Below, piece after piece: positions 7,486 through 16,875 of a stretch of DNA of 64,000 nt. This DNA is from Gemmatimonadota bacterium (GTDB taxonomy: Bacteria > Latescibacterota > UBA2968 > UBA8231). The notes beneath the pieces are model-generated. The model ran no database searches and was not told the origin of the DNA. It worked only from the letters and a program-made list of their open reading frames with translations. The DNA is taken from positions 248,001 through 312,000 of the forward strand of contig VXML01000107.1 of the NCBI GenBank assembly GCA_009841115.1. Direction: 5' to 3'. The first letter of the stretch is position 1; every line of letters begins with the position of its first letter. The position numbers and the translations under genes are program-made.

Positions 7486-9084
7486 ATGGCTAGGAATCGC
7501 AAACCCAATTTCCTGTGGATTTCATTTGAGGATACCAATCCCCGGTATGGCTGCTACGGCGACCCGGTGGCGCGCACGCCCACATTGGATCGGCTCGCCG
7601 CCGAGGGGTGCCGCTGGCCGCGCTGTTTCTCCACGGCCGGCGTCTGCGCTCCGGCTCGGTCGGCCATTATCACCGGTATGTACGCGATCTCCATCGGTAC
7701 CCATCACATGCGCACGACGCACGCCAATCGGGCTACGCCGGAAATGCCCACGCCGTATTCGGCCGTTGTGCCGCACTACGCAAAGTGCTTCACGGAGTAT
7801 CTGCGAGCGGCTGGGTATTATTGCTCCAACAACGCCAAGACCGACTACCAGTTTACTCCCCCGCTGACCGCTTGGGACGCGCTCGGCCCGCACGCCCACT
7901 GGCGCGACCGTCCCGACCCAGATCAGCCTTTTTTCGCGGTCTTCAACCCCACGCGCACCCACGAAAGCGGCATGTGGCCCGAGAAATGCCCCGAGCCGGA
8001 ATTCGACCCGGAGGCCATTCCGCTGCCGCCCTATTTCCCCGATACCCCCGTAGTGCGCCAAGCCATGGCGCGGATGTACACGCATATTGCGCACAGCGAC
8101 CAAGAGCTGGCCCAGCTCCTGCAACAACTCGACGAAGACGGCTTGTCCGAGAATACGTACGTCTTTCACTGGAGCGATCACGGCCCGCTGCCGCGCGGCA
8201 AGCGCTGGCCGTACGACTCAGGCATTCACGTGCCCTTGATCGCCCGCGGCCCCGGCATGGAAGCAGGGCAGGTCTGCGAGGACTTGGTAAGCACCGTCGA
8301 TCTAGGCCCTACAATGCTCTCGCTCGCGGGGATTGACGTGCCCGCCCACATGCAGGGCCGTGCGTTTTTGGGACCCCAAGCCCAACTGCCGAGAGAGTAC
8401 ATCTACGCGAGTCGAGACCGGCACGACGAGGCGTACGACATGGTGCGGGCCGTGCGCGACCGCCGCTTTAAATACATCCGCAACTACCGGCCAGACCTCC
8501 CCTACTTGGCGTGGATCCCCTATCGCAATCGGCACCCCATTGTGCAGGAAATGTGGCGCTTGCACTTGGCCGACGAGTTGGACGAGACGCAATCGGTCAT
8601 GTTCCGCTATCCGAGGCCGGTCGAAGAGCTGTACGACACCGAAGCCGATCCGCACGAGATCGACAACTTGGCGGCCAATCCCCAGTACCAGTCGGAGCGG
8701 GATCGCCTGCGCGGAGCCTTGGACGAGTGGCTAGAAGAAGTAGGCGACATGGGCCGCATGGCGGAAAGCGAAATGGTGCGTCAGTGGTATCCCGATGGTC
8801 AACAGCCGCAGACGGCTCCGCCGGTGTGTGTACCGATTTGTGCCGACAGCCTTGGGACCGAGCCCGCGCTGGAAGGCGGTACATTCCGGGGGCCGCTGCT
8901 GGTGCAACTCCACTGCGCCACGCAGGGTGCTTCTATGGCGTACGCCGTGGACGACGATCCGCACTGGCACCTCTACACCGAGCCGTTGCGCCTGGAAATT
9001 GGGACGACGACCTTGCGGGCCAAGGCGATTCGCATTGGGTACGAAGAGAGCCAAGAGACCCGGGTGACCTTTGTTGTCGAGTGA
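7486..9084 (+). CDS. Cys-type sulfatase with C-terminal chitobiase-like domain
   Basis: A 532-residue sulfatase. The formylglycine Cys is C54 in CAPAR; the metal region HWSDHGPLPRGK follows at about residue 228. The sulfatase domain runs to about residue 430. The last 90 residues form an added beta-sandwich resembling the chitobiase/beta-hexosaminidase C-terminal domain (features such as YAVDDDPHWHLYTEPL and TTTLRAKAIR), seen on some marine glycan sulfatases. No signal peptide is seen. AAGGAG precedes the ATG. Substrate unknown; sulfated polysaccharide fragments are plausible. Confidence 0.9.
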   Translation: MARNRKPNFLWISFEDTNPRYGCYGDPVARTPTLDRLAAEGCRWPRCFSTAGVCAPARSAIITGMYAISIGTHHMRTTHANRATPEMPTPYSAVVPHYAKCFTEYLRAAGYYCSNNAKTDYQFTPPLTAWDALGPHAHWRDRPDPDQPFFAVFNPTRTHESGMWPEKCPEPEFDPEAIPLPPYFPDTPVVRQAMARMYTHIAHSDQELAQLLQQLDEDGLSENTYVFHWSDHGPLPRGKRWPYDSGIHVPLIARGPGMEAGQVCEDLVSTVDLGPTMLSLAGIDVPAHMQGRAFLGPQAQLPREYIYASRDRHDEAYDMVRAVRDRRFKYIRNYRPDLPYLAWIPYRNRHPIVQEMWRLHLADELDETQSVMFRYPRPVEELYDTEADPHEIDNLAANPQYQSERDRLRGALDEWLEEVGDMGRMAESEMVRQWYPDGQQPQTAPPVCVPICADSLGTEPALEGGTFRGPLLVQLHCATQGASMAYAVDDDPHWHLYTEPLRLEIGTTTLRAKAIRIGYEESQETRVTFVVE

Positions 9085-9095
9085 GTTCACTAGAT

Positions 9096-9173
9096 GATCC
9101 GCAGATGAGCGCAGAATAAGAAACAAGAGGGTCCGTATCTCAAATCGTTCAACTCATTCAGCGTTGTTATATG
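9096..9173. repeat. dispersed repeat family B, copy 1
   Basis: The spacer contains GATCCGCAGATG(A)GCGCAGA, then about 45 bases later AATCGTTCAA and TTGTTATATG. The same two blocks in the same order occur at 58898-58987, and the first block occurs at 10004-10032. This looks like a dispersed intergenic element of about 80 bases. Confidence 0.6.
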
Positions 9174-9208
9174 ACGAGACGATTTCAAGCCGGCGTGGAG
9201 GTAGAGAC

Positions 9209-9964
9209 GTGAACGAAGAATTGCAAGCCGCAGCCGCGCATCTAGACGCGTATGGGTACTGCGTGCTAAAGGATCGCATTCCACGCGAGGCCGCCTTGGC
9301 GTTGGGCCGCCGCTGTCTGGCGCTGCACAGCGACCCGCGCTGTCAGGAGTATGTCGTGGGCGACGAGTACTATCAGACTTTGTTCGGTATGCTCAACCAG
9401 GACGACGAGGTTTGGAACTGCGCCTTCCACCCGGATACTGTGGCCCTTGCGCGGCACTTTTTAGGGCCGCGCTGCCGGGTCGTCGAAGCGTGCTCCAAGC
9501 CGACTTGGCCTGGGGCTCCCGCTCAGCATTTACACGCGGATTCTGCTGGCTCGTTTGCCCAAGTGCCCGATGTGCCGTGGATGATCAACACCATTTGGAT
9601 GCTCACAGATTTTACCGAGGCCAACGGGGCCACTGGCGTCGTGCCCATGAGCCACCGATCGCGGCGGCCCGCTCCGCCACCCGATATGGGTGCTGATAGT
9701 CCGTTGATCAAGCCCGTGGAAGGCCGCGCTGGTTCCGTGATGCTGTGGCACGGGGGGGCTTTTCACCAAGCCCGGGCCAATCAGAGCGAGGACGTGCGGA
9801 TAGGGCTGAATATCGCGTATTACCCGCCTTGGTTTAACAATTGGATTGAAGGCGGCCACCAGCCTCTGTGGCCAGAGACGTACGAGCGCATGCCCGAGGA
9901 CTTCCGCCGCCTGTGTCCGGGGCTATTGGGTCGCCGCCGCGCCGACCGCTATGAGCAGCGGTGA
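9209..9964 (+). CDS. phytanoyl-CoA dioxygenase (PhyH) family oxygenase
   Basis: A 251-residue Fe(II)/2-oxoglutarate oxygenase. The iron facial triad is visible as H109 and D111 (HLHADSAG) and H186 (FHQARAN), with R189 close by for 2-oxoglutarate binding. I place the start at GTG 9209 because GGAGGT lies 6 bases before it; an ATG at 9164 would add 15 residues of poor character that overlap the upstream repeat. PhyH proteins in such genomes hydroxylate varied small molecules, including phosphonates (PhnY), and a PhnZ-like enzyme is encoded at 23010. The substrate is not predictable. Confidence 0.85.
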   Translation: MNEELQAAAAHLDAYGYCVLKDRIPREAALALGRRCLALHSDPRCQEYVVGDEYYQTLFGMLNQDDEVWNCAFHPDTVALARHFLGPRCRVVEACSKPTWPGAPAQHLHADSAGSFAQVPDVPWMINTIWMLTDFTEANGATGVVPMSHRSRRPAPPPDMGADSPLIKPVEGRAGSVMLWHGGAFHQARANQSEDVRIGLNIAYYPPWFNNWIEGGHQPLWPETYERMPEDFRRLCPGLLGRRRADRYEQR

Positions 9965-9972
9965 TTTAGGCG

Positions 9973-10040
9973 TGATATAGCAATCCTACAGCATTCACCA
10001 GGCGATCCGCAGATGGACGCAGATAGACGCAGAACGCGAT
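9973..10040. repeat. dispersed repeat family B, copy 2 (rearranged)
   Basis: The spacer contains GATATAGCAATCC, which is the reverse complement of the GGATTGCTATAT that ends the copy at 58898-58987. It then has GATCCGCAGATGGACGCAG followed by a second ATAGACGCAGAA unit. Thus the end block is inverted relative to the other copies. Confidence 0.55.
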
Positions 10041-10071
10041 GCCATCGGCATTTTCGAGGAAGGAATTCCCC

Positions 10072-10815
10072 ATGAAAACAGTGGTCTTCGGTGCCGCCGG
10101 TTGGCTGGGCCGCGCCGTCTTGCAAAACTTGGCTGGCAAACACGACATCCGCGCCTTTGACTACGGCCCCCAAGCTTGGGAGGCTTATCGCGACCTAGAC
10201 GGCGATTGGAACGGCGGCGAAGTGGTCCACGGCGATATCGCCGATTCCCTCGCGGTGGAGCGAGCCATCAGCGACGTGGATTGCGTCATTCACACCGCGG
10301 TTTACTTCGTCGGCGATCCCAACGACGACAAACCCTTCCTCATCAACCTCAAGGGTTTGTGGAATGTTCTGCAAGCGGCCCAAGAGCAGGGCGTCCGCAA
10401 GGTAGTACACATCGGCTCGTGTCAGACCGTGCATCCCGAGGGAACTTTCTTCTCCTCGGAGGTGCGGCGGCCCGACGGCAGCTTGTACGCGGTGTGCAAG
10501 CGACTACAGGAGGAAATGTGCCGCCAGATGCACGAAGCCTTTGGGCTACCCATTGTGGTGTTGCGGCCCGACTACATCGTGGATTCGCGCTTGGGGATTG
10601 GCAAAAACCGGGAACCATTGCAGAACATTCGCAACGGCTTGGTCTGCCGCCACGATTTGGCCGAAGCCTGCCGATTGGCCTTAGAACGGGACGAGGTCGA
10701 GTTTGACGTATTGCACGTGGTCGGCATGCCCGAAGCCGATGCCACCTGCAATACGGCGCGGGGTCGGGAAGTACTGGGTTTGGAGTACAAGGGGAATTTG
10801 GACCAGTACCGCTGA
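10072..10815 (+). CDS. NAD-dependent epimerase/dehydratase (extended SDR)
   Basis: A 247-residue Rossmann-fold protein of the extended short-chain dehydrogenase group. The dinucleotide motif GxxGxxG is at residues 7-13 (GAAGWLG), and the catalytic YxxxK is Y139/K143 (YAVCK). It is shorter than typical sugar-nucleotide epimerases. I chose ATG 10072, preceded by AGGAAGGA; an upstream in-frame ATG at 10039 lies inside the repeat. The substrate may be a nucleotide sugar or a sugar acid; it cannot be told from sequence. Confidence 0.82.
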   Translation: MKTVVFGAAGWLGRAVLQNLAGKHDIRAFDYGPQAWEAYRDLDGDWNGGEVVHGDIADSLAVERAISDVDCVIHTAVYFVGDPNDDKPFLINLKGLWNVLQAAQEQGVRKVVHIGSCQTVHPEGTFFSSEVRRPDGSLYAVCKRLQEEMCRQMHEAFGLPIVVLRPDYIVDSRLGIGKNREPLQNIRNGLVCRHDLAEACRLALERDEVEFDVLHVVGMPEADATCNTARGREVLGLEYKGNLDQYR

Positions 10816-10907
10816 ATTTGCCGAGGGCGTTGCGACTAACGGCCTCGTTGACACTGTTTAACGCCAACTCTTCCTTCGCTTGAAACCTTATACGAAGAGA
10901 GGAGTTC

Positions 10908-13793
10908 GTGAGACAGACCGATTGCGTCGTTCGTTTACTTTTTCTTCTAGTAACCTATTCTGCCGCCCTAGCCCAGCCGGCCGACTGGCGCTATTATGGC
11001 GGCGATGCGGGCAGCACCAAGTACTCGCCGCTCGTTCAGATTGACCGCGACAACTTCGCCGACCTGCGCATCATCTGGCGCTGGCGGCCCCCCGAAGCGG
11101 AAATTCTCGGAGAACACGATGTCGATAGAAACTACTATCGCAGTACGCCGATAGTAGTCAATGGCGTACTCTACGTCAGCTCGCCCTTTGGGATTGTAGC
11201 CGCGCTCGACGCGGCCACTGGCGAGGAGTTGTGGAAATTCGATCCCGAATCTTGGCGCGACCAAGAGTGGTTCCCCAGCACCCATCGTGGCGTGGCCTAT
11301 TGGGAGGAGGACGGGGCCAAGCGCGTGCTCTTCGGCACGACCGACGGCTATTTCTACTCGCTCGATGCCGAGACCGGCCGACCCGACCCGGCCTTCGGTG
11401 ATAGCGGGCGCGTCGATCTGACCCAAGGCATGCGCCGAGAGGTGCAGCGTGGCGAGTATGTTTCGGTCTCGCCACCGATGGTCTATGGCAGCTTGGCCAT
11501 CGTCGGCTCGTCCGTCCCCGACATTCGCGGTCGGCCCGTGCCTCGGCCCATGCCGCCGGGCGATGTGCGCGCCTTCGATGTGCGCACAGGCGAGCAAAAG
11601 TGGATCTTTGAAACGATTCCTCAACAGGGTTCCTTCGGCAATGAGACTTGGGGCGCAGAGTCGTGGAGGGACTTTGGGGGTGCCAATGTATGGTCGATGA
11701 TGAGCCTCGACCCCGCGTTGGGCTATGTCTATCTGCCGGTTAGCACGCCGAGCAATGACTTTTACGGCGGCGAGCGCCCCGGCGACAACCTCTTCGGCGA
11801 CAGCATCGTCTGCCTCGACGCCCGGACCGGTGCGCGGGTCTGGCACTTCCAGATTGCCCATCACGGAGTTTGGGACTACGATCCGCCCGCTGCGCCGATC
11901 CTCGTCGATATCGAGGTTGACGGCAAGCCGATCAAAGCCGTAGTCCAACTAACTAAACAGGCCTTCTGTTTTGTCTTCGACCGGATCACGGGCGCGCCCG
12001 TGTGGCCGATCATCGAGATGCCGGTGCCCGCCTCGACCATTGTCGGCGAAGCGGTCTCTGAAACCCAGCCGATCCCCGTTTGGCCTCGGCCCTACGACCG
12101 CCAAGGCTTAAGTGTAGAAGACCTGATTGACTTCACGCCCGAGCTACGGCAAATGGCGATGGAGGCGATTGAAGGGCACAGGTACGGCTCCTTGTATGCG
12201 CCGCCTGCGGAAAAGGGAACGGTTTTCGTGCCGGGTCTTCTAGGTGGCTCAGATTGGTCGGGCGGTGCCGTGAATCCGGCGACGGGCGTGCTCTACGTGC
12301 CCTCCAAGACCATGCCTTATCTAGTAACGCTGCGACCGACCGACGATGACGAGGCTTCTTCGGCCTATGCTGGCGTCTTCAACCACAACTTTACCGCGGC
12401 GAAGAACCTGCCGCTGCTCAAGCCGCCCTATGGTCGCCTCACTGCCATTGACCTCAACACGGGTCGGCATCTGTGGATGCGGCCGATGGGGCGCGGCCCG
12501 GTTGACCATCCCCTGCTGCGCGACCTCGAAATCAAAGAAGATCTGGGCTGGCCCTCGCGGACCTTTCCGTTGCTGACCCCGACGCTGCTGCTGACTGCGA
12601 CCGAAGATCCACGCGATGGCCGTTTCGGCCCGGCGGCTGGTCAAGGATACTTCGTCGATCGCGAGGCGTATTTGCGGGCCTTTGACCCAGCGACGGGCGA
12701 ATTGGTAGGCCAAGTCGAATTGCCGGGCAATGCGTATGCCAGCCCGGCTGTTTATCAGGTGGCTGGCCGTCAATACGTGGTCTTGTCGCTGGGCGACTCC
12801 TACCGGCCGAGCGAGCTAGTGGCTTTGGCTATTCCGCGCCAGGGCGAGGCCATCCCCGAGCAGGGCAAGAGCCGCAAAGACGCCGACCACAAGACGTTCT
12901 ACGAGGCCATGACGGCACTCGACGCGGGCGATAGCGAGCAGTTGAGCAGACTCCTCAAAAAGCACGCAGAGCTGGCAAGCGCACGCGGCTTTTTGGACGA
13001 GTGGTACGAGTTCCCAAACTTGCGCGGCGCTACGCTCTTGCATCTGACGGCCGGTGCACCGCTACGCGCGGCCTTGCCCGATAATGCCGTGAGCTTAGCC
13101 GAAATTCTACTCGACGCGGGAGCAGATCCCAAAGCAACGACGCTCGATTCGACGACTACGGCAGAGCTTGCGGCTACCGCTATTCAGCTCGAGTGGGCCG
13201 GGATCAAGAGCGACCTGCTCGCACTGCTCTACGAGAAGGGAGCTGACCCAAACCGCAACAATGGCAAGCTGCTGCACGACCTGCTAATCAGCCGCGAAAA
13301 AGAGCTAGCCGAGACGCTCCTCAGCGCCGGAGCCGAGGTCGATTTGCGCTTTGCCGCTGGACTTAATCGCACGGACCTGATGGCTGGCTTTTTCAAAGAC
13401 GGTGTACCGACGCCGGAGGCCAATCGCCTCTATCGCGCCAACCCCGATACCGTCCTCAGCGGCCAGCAGGTCGTCGATGAGGCGCTGCATTACGCAGTGT
13501 ATAGCGGCGGTCGGGAGGCCATTGACTTTCTGCTAGAACGGGGTGCGAATATAGACGCTTTAGTCGGCTTTTTCTGGGAGTGGGACTGGGGCAGCACGGC
13601 CCTGCACAAGGCCGTGGATACCGAAGATGTCGAGTTGATTCGCTATTTGCTAGAAAAGGGCGCATCCACGACAATTGGAGATGCGCGCTGGGGCGAGACA
13701 GCCTACGACTGGGCGGGCTACTACGAAAACGACGCTATGCGCAAGGCCATCGGCGCACATGATGCGGCGGCCAAGGAAACGAAAAAACAATAG
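10908..13793 (+). CDS. exported PQQ-type beta-propeller dehydrogenase fused to ankyrin repeats (copy 1)
   Basis: A 961-residue protein. A signal peptide (LLFLLVTYSAALAQ) leads into an eight-bladed quinoprotein propeller opening with DWRYYGGDAGSTKYSPL, typical of membrane glucose dehydrogenase-like quinoproteins. The active-site blade HHGVWDYDPPAAP at about 316-328 carries the Asp expected to act as base. From about residue 657 the protein switches to ankyrin repeats (e.g. AEILLDAGADPKA, LIRYLLEKGAS), about 300 residues. No CxxCH heme motif is present, so electrons must go to another carrier. Start GTG 10908 with GAGGAG upstream. It is followed after 10 bases by a paralogue. Confidence 0.88.
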   Translation: MRQTDCVVRLLFLLVTYSAALAQPADWRYYGGDAGSTKYSPLVQIDRDNFADLRIIWRWRPPEAEILGEHDVDRNYYRSTPIVVNGVLYVSSPFGIVAALDAATGEELWKFDPESWRDQEWFPSTHRGVAYWEEDGAKRVLFGTTDGYFYSLDAETGRPDPAFGDSGRVDLTQGMRREVQRGEYVSVSPPMVYGSLAIVGSSVPDIRGRPVPRPMPPGDVRAFDVRTGEQKWIFETIPQQGSFGNETWGAESWRDFGGANVWSMMSLDPALGYVYLPVSTPSNDFYGGERPGDNLFGDSIVCLDARTGARVWHFQIAHHGVWDYDPPAAPILVDIEVDGKPIKAVVQLTKQAFCFVFDRITGAPVWPIIEMPVPASTIVGEAVSETQPIPVWPRPYDRQGLSVEDLIDFTPELRQMAMEAIEGHRYGSLYAPPAEKGTVFVPGLLGGSDWSGGAVNPATGVLYVPSKTMPYLVTLRPTDDDEASSAYAGVFNHNFTAAKNLPLLKPPYGRLTAIDLNTGRHLWMRPMGRGPVDHPLLRDLEIKEDLGWPSRTFPLLTPTLLLTATEDPRDGRFGPAAGQGYFVDREAYLRAFDPATGELVGQVELPGNAYASPAVYQVAGRQYVVLSLGDSYRPSELVALAIPRQGEAIPEQGKSRKDADHKTFYEAMTALDAGDSEQLSRLLKKHAELASARGFLDEWYEFPNLRGATLLHLTAGAPLRAALPDNAVSLAEILLDAGADPKATTLDSTTTAELAATAIQLEWAGIKSDLLALLYEKGADPNRNNGKLLHDLLISREKELAETLLSAGAEVDLRFAAGLNRTDLMAGFFKDGVPTPEANRLYRANPDTVLSGQQVVDEALHYAVYSGGREAIDFLLERGANIDALVGFFWEWDWGSTALHKAVDTEDVELIRYLLEKGASTTIGDARWGETAYDWAGYYENDAMRKAIGAHDAAAKETKKQ

Positions 13794-13803
13794 AGGAGAA
13801 AGC

Positions 13804-16725
13804 GTGAACAAACGAGCCTGTGGGACCTTGCTGGCGTTATTGTCACTTTTGCTCGCGACGGCGGCATTTGCCGACGAGGTCGATTGGCCGTATTACGGGG
13901 CCGACCAGGGCGGCACCCGCTATACTCCGGCGGACCAGATCAATCGCGATAACTTCGATCAATTGCGCGTGATCTGGCGCTACCGTCCTCCCGACCAGCA
14001 GATCTACGAGACGGCTGGCCCCAACCCGGTGGGGCGCAATCTCTACTTCGACAACAATCGCGGCACGCCACTCGCCGTCAACGGCGTGCTCTACTATGCC
14101 TCGCCCTTCAACATCCTCGTAGCTCTCGACGGCCAAAGCGGCGAGGAACTGTGGACCTTCGACCCAGAGGCTTGGCGGATGAATTTCCGCTTCTTGGGCA
14201 ATGTGCGCGGGGTTAGCTATTGGACCGATGGCGAGGTCGAGCGGGTATTTATGGCGACTTCGACTTCCCATTTGTATTCCATCGACGCCAAGACCGGCCT
14301 GCCCGACCCAGATTTTGGCGAGGACGGGCGCGTCGATTTGGGGGCCTCGCTGCGCCGGCCGCTGGACGAAAGGCAGCGCTGGAACTACGGAATCACGTCC
14401 CCGCCCGTGGTCTGCCGCGACGTGGTCGCCGTTGGCTCGGCTATGGGCGACTGGCGCTTCCAGCCGCCGCCCGAGTACACTCCTCCCGGCGACGTGCAGG
14501 CCTTCGACGTGCGTACCGGCGAGAAGGTCTGGGAATTCCACACGATTCCGTTAGAGGGCGAATACGGCAACGAGACGTGGGAAAACGATGCATGGAAAAA
14601 GTACGGCGCGGCCAATGTCTGGGCGACGATGACCGCCGACGAGGAGTTGGGCTATCTCTACCTGCCGGTGAGCACGGCCAGCCACGACTACTACGGTGGC
14701 GAGCGCCCGGGCGACAACCTCTTCAGCGAGTCGGTGGTCTGTCTGAAGGCTGAGACCGGCGAACGAGTGTGGCACTATCAACTCGTCCATCACGGCCTGT
14801 GGGACTACGACCCACCGGCTGTTCCCCTACTGTTGGATGTGGTCGTCGATGGCCAACCGCGCAAGGTTGTTGCCCAGCTTACGAAACAGGCTTTTTGCTT
14901 TGTCTTTGACCGCGTGACCGGCGAGCCGATCTGGCCGATTGAGGAAAAGCCGGTGCCACAGTCGCAAGTCGAAAAGACTTCGCCGACGCAGCCTTTTCCG
15001 ACCAAGCCGGCTCCTTTCGAGCGCCAAGGCATCAGCGAGGACGACCTGATCGACTTTACGCCTGAGTTGCGCGAGGAAGCCAAGGCCATTCTCGCCGAAT
15101 ACGACTACGGTCCGCTCTACACGCCGCCGACGGAGAAGGGCACCTTGTCGGTTCCCGGCCAATGGGGTGGTGCTGACTGGGCTGGAGGTGCGGCGGATCC
15201 GCGCACGGGTGTGCTGTACGTGCCGTCGCACATGGCCATTACCACCGTGCAGTTGCATCCGGTAGAGGACCCGGAGGCGCACTCGGCGTTTTCTGCTAGC
15301 AATAACCTGCACGTCGTCGGTCCTCGGGGTCTGCCGCTGGTCAAGCCGCCGTACGGCAGTATCACGGCGATTGATCTGAATAGCGGCGAACATCTATGGC
15401 GGACGACGGTGGGCAAGGGGCCGGTCGATCACCCAGCGCTCAAGGGGCTCGACTTGCCGGATATGGGCTGGGACAACCGCACCTTTGTCCTAGCCACGCC
15501 CAATCTCCTGTTGGCTACTTCGCAGGATCCGCACGGCCTAGCCGAGGCTGGCGAGGATTACTTCGTTGATCGCGATGCGTACCTGCAGGCGTACGATTTG
15601 GCGTCGGGTCGGGAGATCGGTCGCGTTGAGCTACCTAGCAACGCCTATGGCGCGCCGATGAGCTATACGGCCGGCGGTCGCCAGTACGTAGTCGTGCCGC
15701 TGGGCAACTATCTAGGAGAGTCAGGTCGTCCGCCCGAGTTGGTCGCCTTGGCCATTCCGCACGAGGCCGAGCAACTGCCACCCCAAGGCCGCGACCGCGG
15801 CGACGCCGACCATAAAGCCTTTTATGAGGCTGTGAAAGCTATCGATGTCGGAGACAGCGAGACGCTACAGAAACTGCTCGCTGAGTACCCCAAGCTAGCG
15901 ACGGCGCGCGGCTATTTCGACGAGTATTACGAATATCCTTACTTTCGCGGGGCGACGCTCTTGCACCACGTAACCGGCGAGCCGCAACGAGCGCCGCTGC
16001 CCGAAAACGCGGTTGAACTAGCCGCTGTCCTGCTTTCAGCAGGTGCCGACCCCAACGCCGCCACGTACGACACGGTCGCCGTGCTAGACTTGGTGGTAAG
16101 CAGTGCCCAGCTCGGTTGGGCTGAGAGCAAGGACGAGATGGTTCAGCTCTTGGCCGGCGAGGGCGCGGACTTAGGGCGCAACCGAGGTCAGGTGCTGTGG
16201 GATGTGCTTATTGAGGAAGACTTGGAGCTGGCTCGCATGTTGATTGCGGCGGGCGCGCCCGTGGATTTGCGCTTTGCCGCTGGGGTCAATCGCGTCGATC
16301 TGATGGCGGAATTCTTCGACTCGGAGGGCAAGTTGAAAGAGGGAACTGGCCACCTCTATCACCCGAATCCAGACACCGTGCTCACTGCCGAGCAGATTGT
16401 GGTGGAAGCGCTTAACTTTGCGGCCTATAGCGGCGCATTGGAAGCGGCGGAGTTTTTGCTGGATCGCGGTGCGGATATCGACGGCTTTGCCGGTGAGTTT
16501 CACCGTTTCGACCACGGCAGTACGCCTCTGCACAAAACCGTCATGACCAACCAGCTAGAGATGGCCCAGTTGCTTTTGGCGCGAGGCGCGAACTCGCTGG
16601 TGGGAGACCGGGCCTATGACACCACGCCTTATGGGTGGACTTACTATTTAGAGACCTCTAAGGCCCTCGACGAGGTGCTCAAAGAGCACCATGAGGCCGC
16701 CGTAGAGAAGGCGGGTGCTCGTTAG
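13804..16725 (+). CDS. exported PQQ-type beta-propeller dehydrogenase fused to ankyrin repeats (copy 2)
   Basis: A 973-residue paralogue of the preceding gene. The start is GTG 13804 (AGAGGAGA upstream), giving a signal peptide (LLALLSLLLATAAFADE); the frame extends upstream to 13675 but that would overlap the previous gene. The propeller opens with DWPYYGADQGGTRYTP, and HHGLWDYDPPAVP at about residue 329 marks the active-site blade. The ankyrin part begins near residue 670 and includes AAVLLSAGADPNA and MAQLLLARGAN. It is much closer to copy 3 than to copy 1, so the second duplication is the more recent. No heme c motif. Confidence 0.88.
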   Translation: MNKRACGTLLALLSLLLATAAFADEVDWPYYGADQGGTRYTPADQINRDNFDQLRVIWRYRPPDQQIYETAGPNPVGRNLYFDNNRGTPLAVNGVLYYASPFNILVALDGQSGEELWTFDPEAWRMNFRFLGNVRGVSYWTDGEVERVFMATSTSHLYSIDAKTGLPDPDFGEDGRVDLGASLRRPLDERQRWNYGITSPPVVCRDVVAVGSAMGDWRFQPPPEYTPPGDVQAFDVRTGEKVWEFHTIPLEGEYGNETWENDAWKKYGAANVWATMTADEELGYLYLPVSTASHDYYGGERPGDNLFSESVVCLKAETGERVWHYQLVHHGLWDYDPPAVPLLLDVVVDGQPRKVVAQLTKQAFCFVFDRVTGEPIWPIEEKPVPQSQVEKTSPTQPFPTKPAPFERQGISEDDLIDFTPELREEAKAILAEYDYGPLYTPPTEKGTLSVPGQWGGADWAGGAADPRTGVLYVPSHMAITTVQLHPVEDPEAHSAFSASNNLHVVGPRGLPLVKPPYGSITAIDLNSGEHLWRTTVGKGPVDHPALKGLDLPDMGWDNRTFVLATPNLLLATSQDPHGLAEAGEDYFVDRDAYLQAYDLASGREIGRVELPSNAYGAPMSYTAGGRQYVVVPLGNYLGESGRPPELVALAIPHEAEQLPPQGRDRGDADHKAFYEAVKAIDVGDSETLQKLLAEYPKLATARGYFDEYYEYPYFRGATLLHHVTGEPQRAPLPENAVELAAVLLSAGADPNAATYDTVAVLDLVVSSAQLGWAESKDEMVQLLAGEGADLGRNRGQVLWDVLIEEDLELARMLIAAGAPVDLRFAAGVNRVDLMAEFFDSEGKLKEGTGHLYHPNPDTVLTAEQIVVEALNFAAYSGALEAAEFLLDRGADIDGFAGEFHRFDHGSTPLHKTVMTNQLEMAQLLLARGANSLVGDRAYDTTPYGWTYYLETSKALDEVLKEHHEAAVEKAGAR

Positions 16726-16744
16726 AATACCGATTGGCAGACCA

Positions 16745-16820
16745 GATCAATCGCTACATGCGCGGGAATGAATCGCGGCGACAGGGTGTCTAATTAGCGT
16801 AGTGTTCCGCAAATTTTAGG
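16745..16820. repeat. dispersed intergenic repeat, copy 2 of 2
   Basis: This is the second copy of the 5003-5080 repeat, same orientation, here between the second and third quinoprotein-ankyrin genes. The conserved core runs from GCGCGGGAATG through GTGTCTAATTAGC to CCGCAAA. In this copy one C is missing after TTAGC and two bases near the left end. Confidence 0.7.
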
Positions 16821-16875
16821 GTGGGCTACTGCGATAATGACGCCATGTGCGAGGTCCTCAAAAAGGAGAACTCCA

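Noticed and set aside
10968-11948. 326-codon minus-strand frame opposite the first quinoprotein gene
   Set aside because: It lies wholly opposite a gene with clear PQQ-propeller motifs; long antisense frames are common in GC-rich DNA and this one has no recognisable domain.
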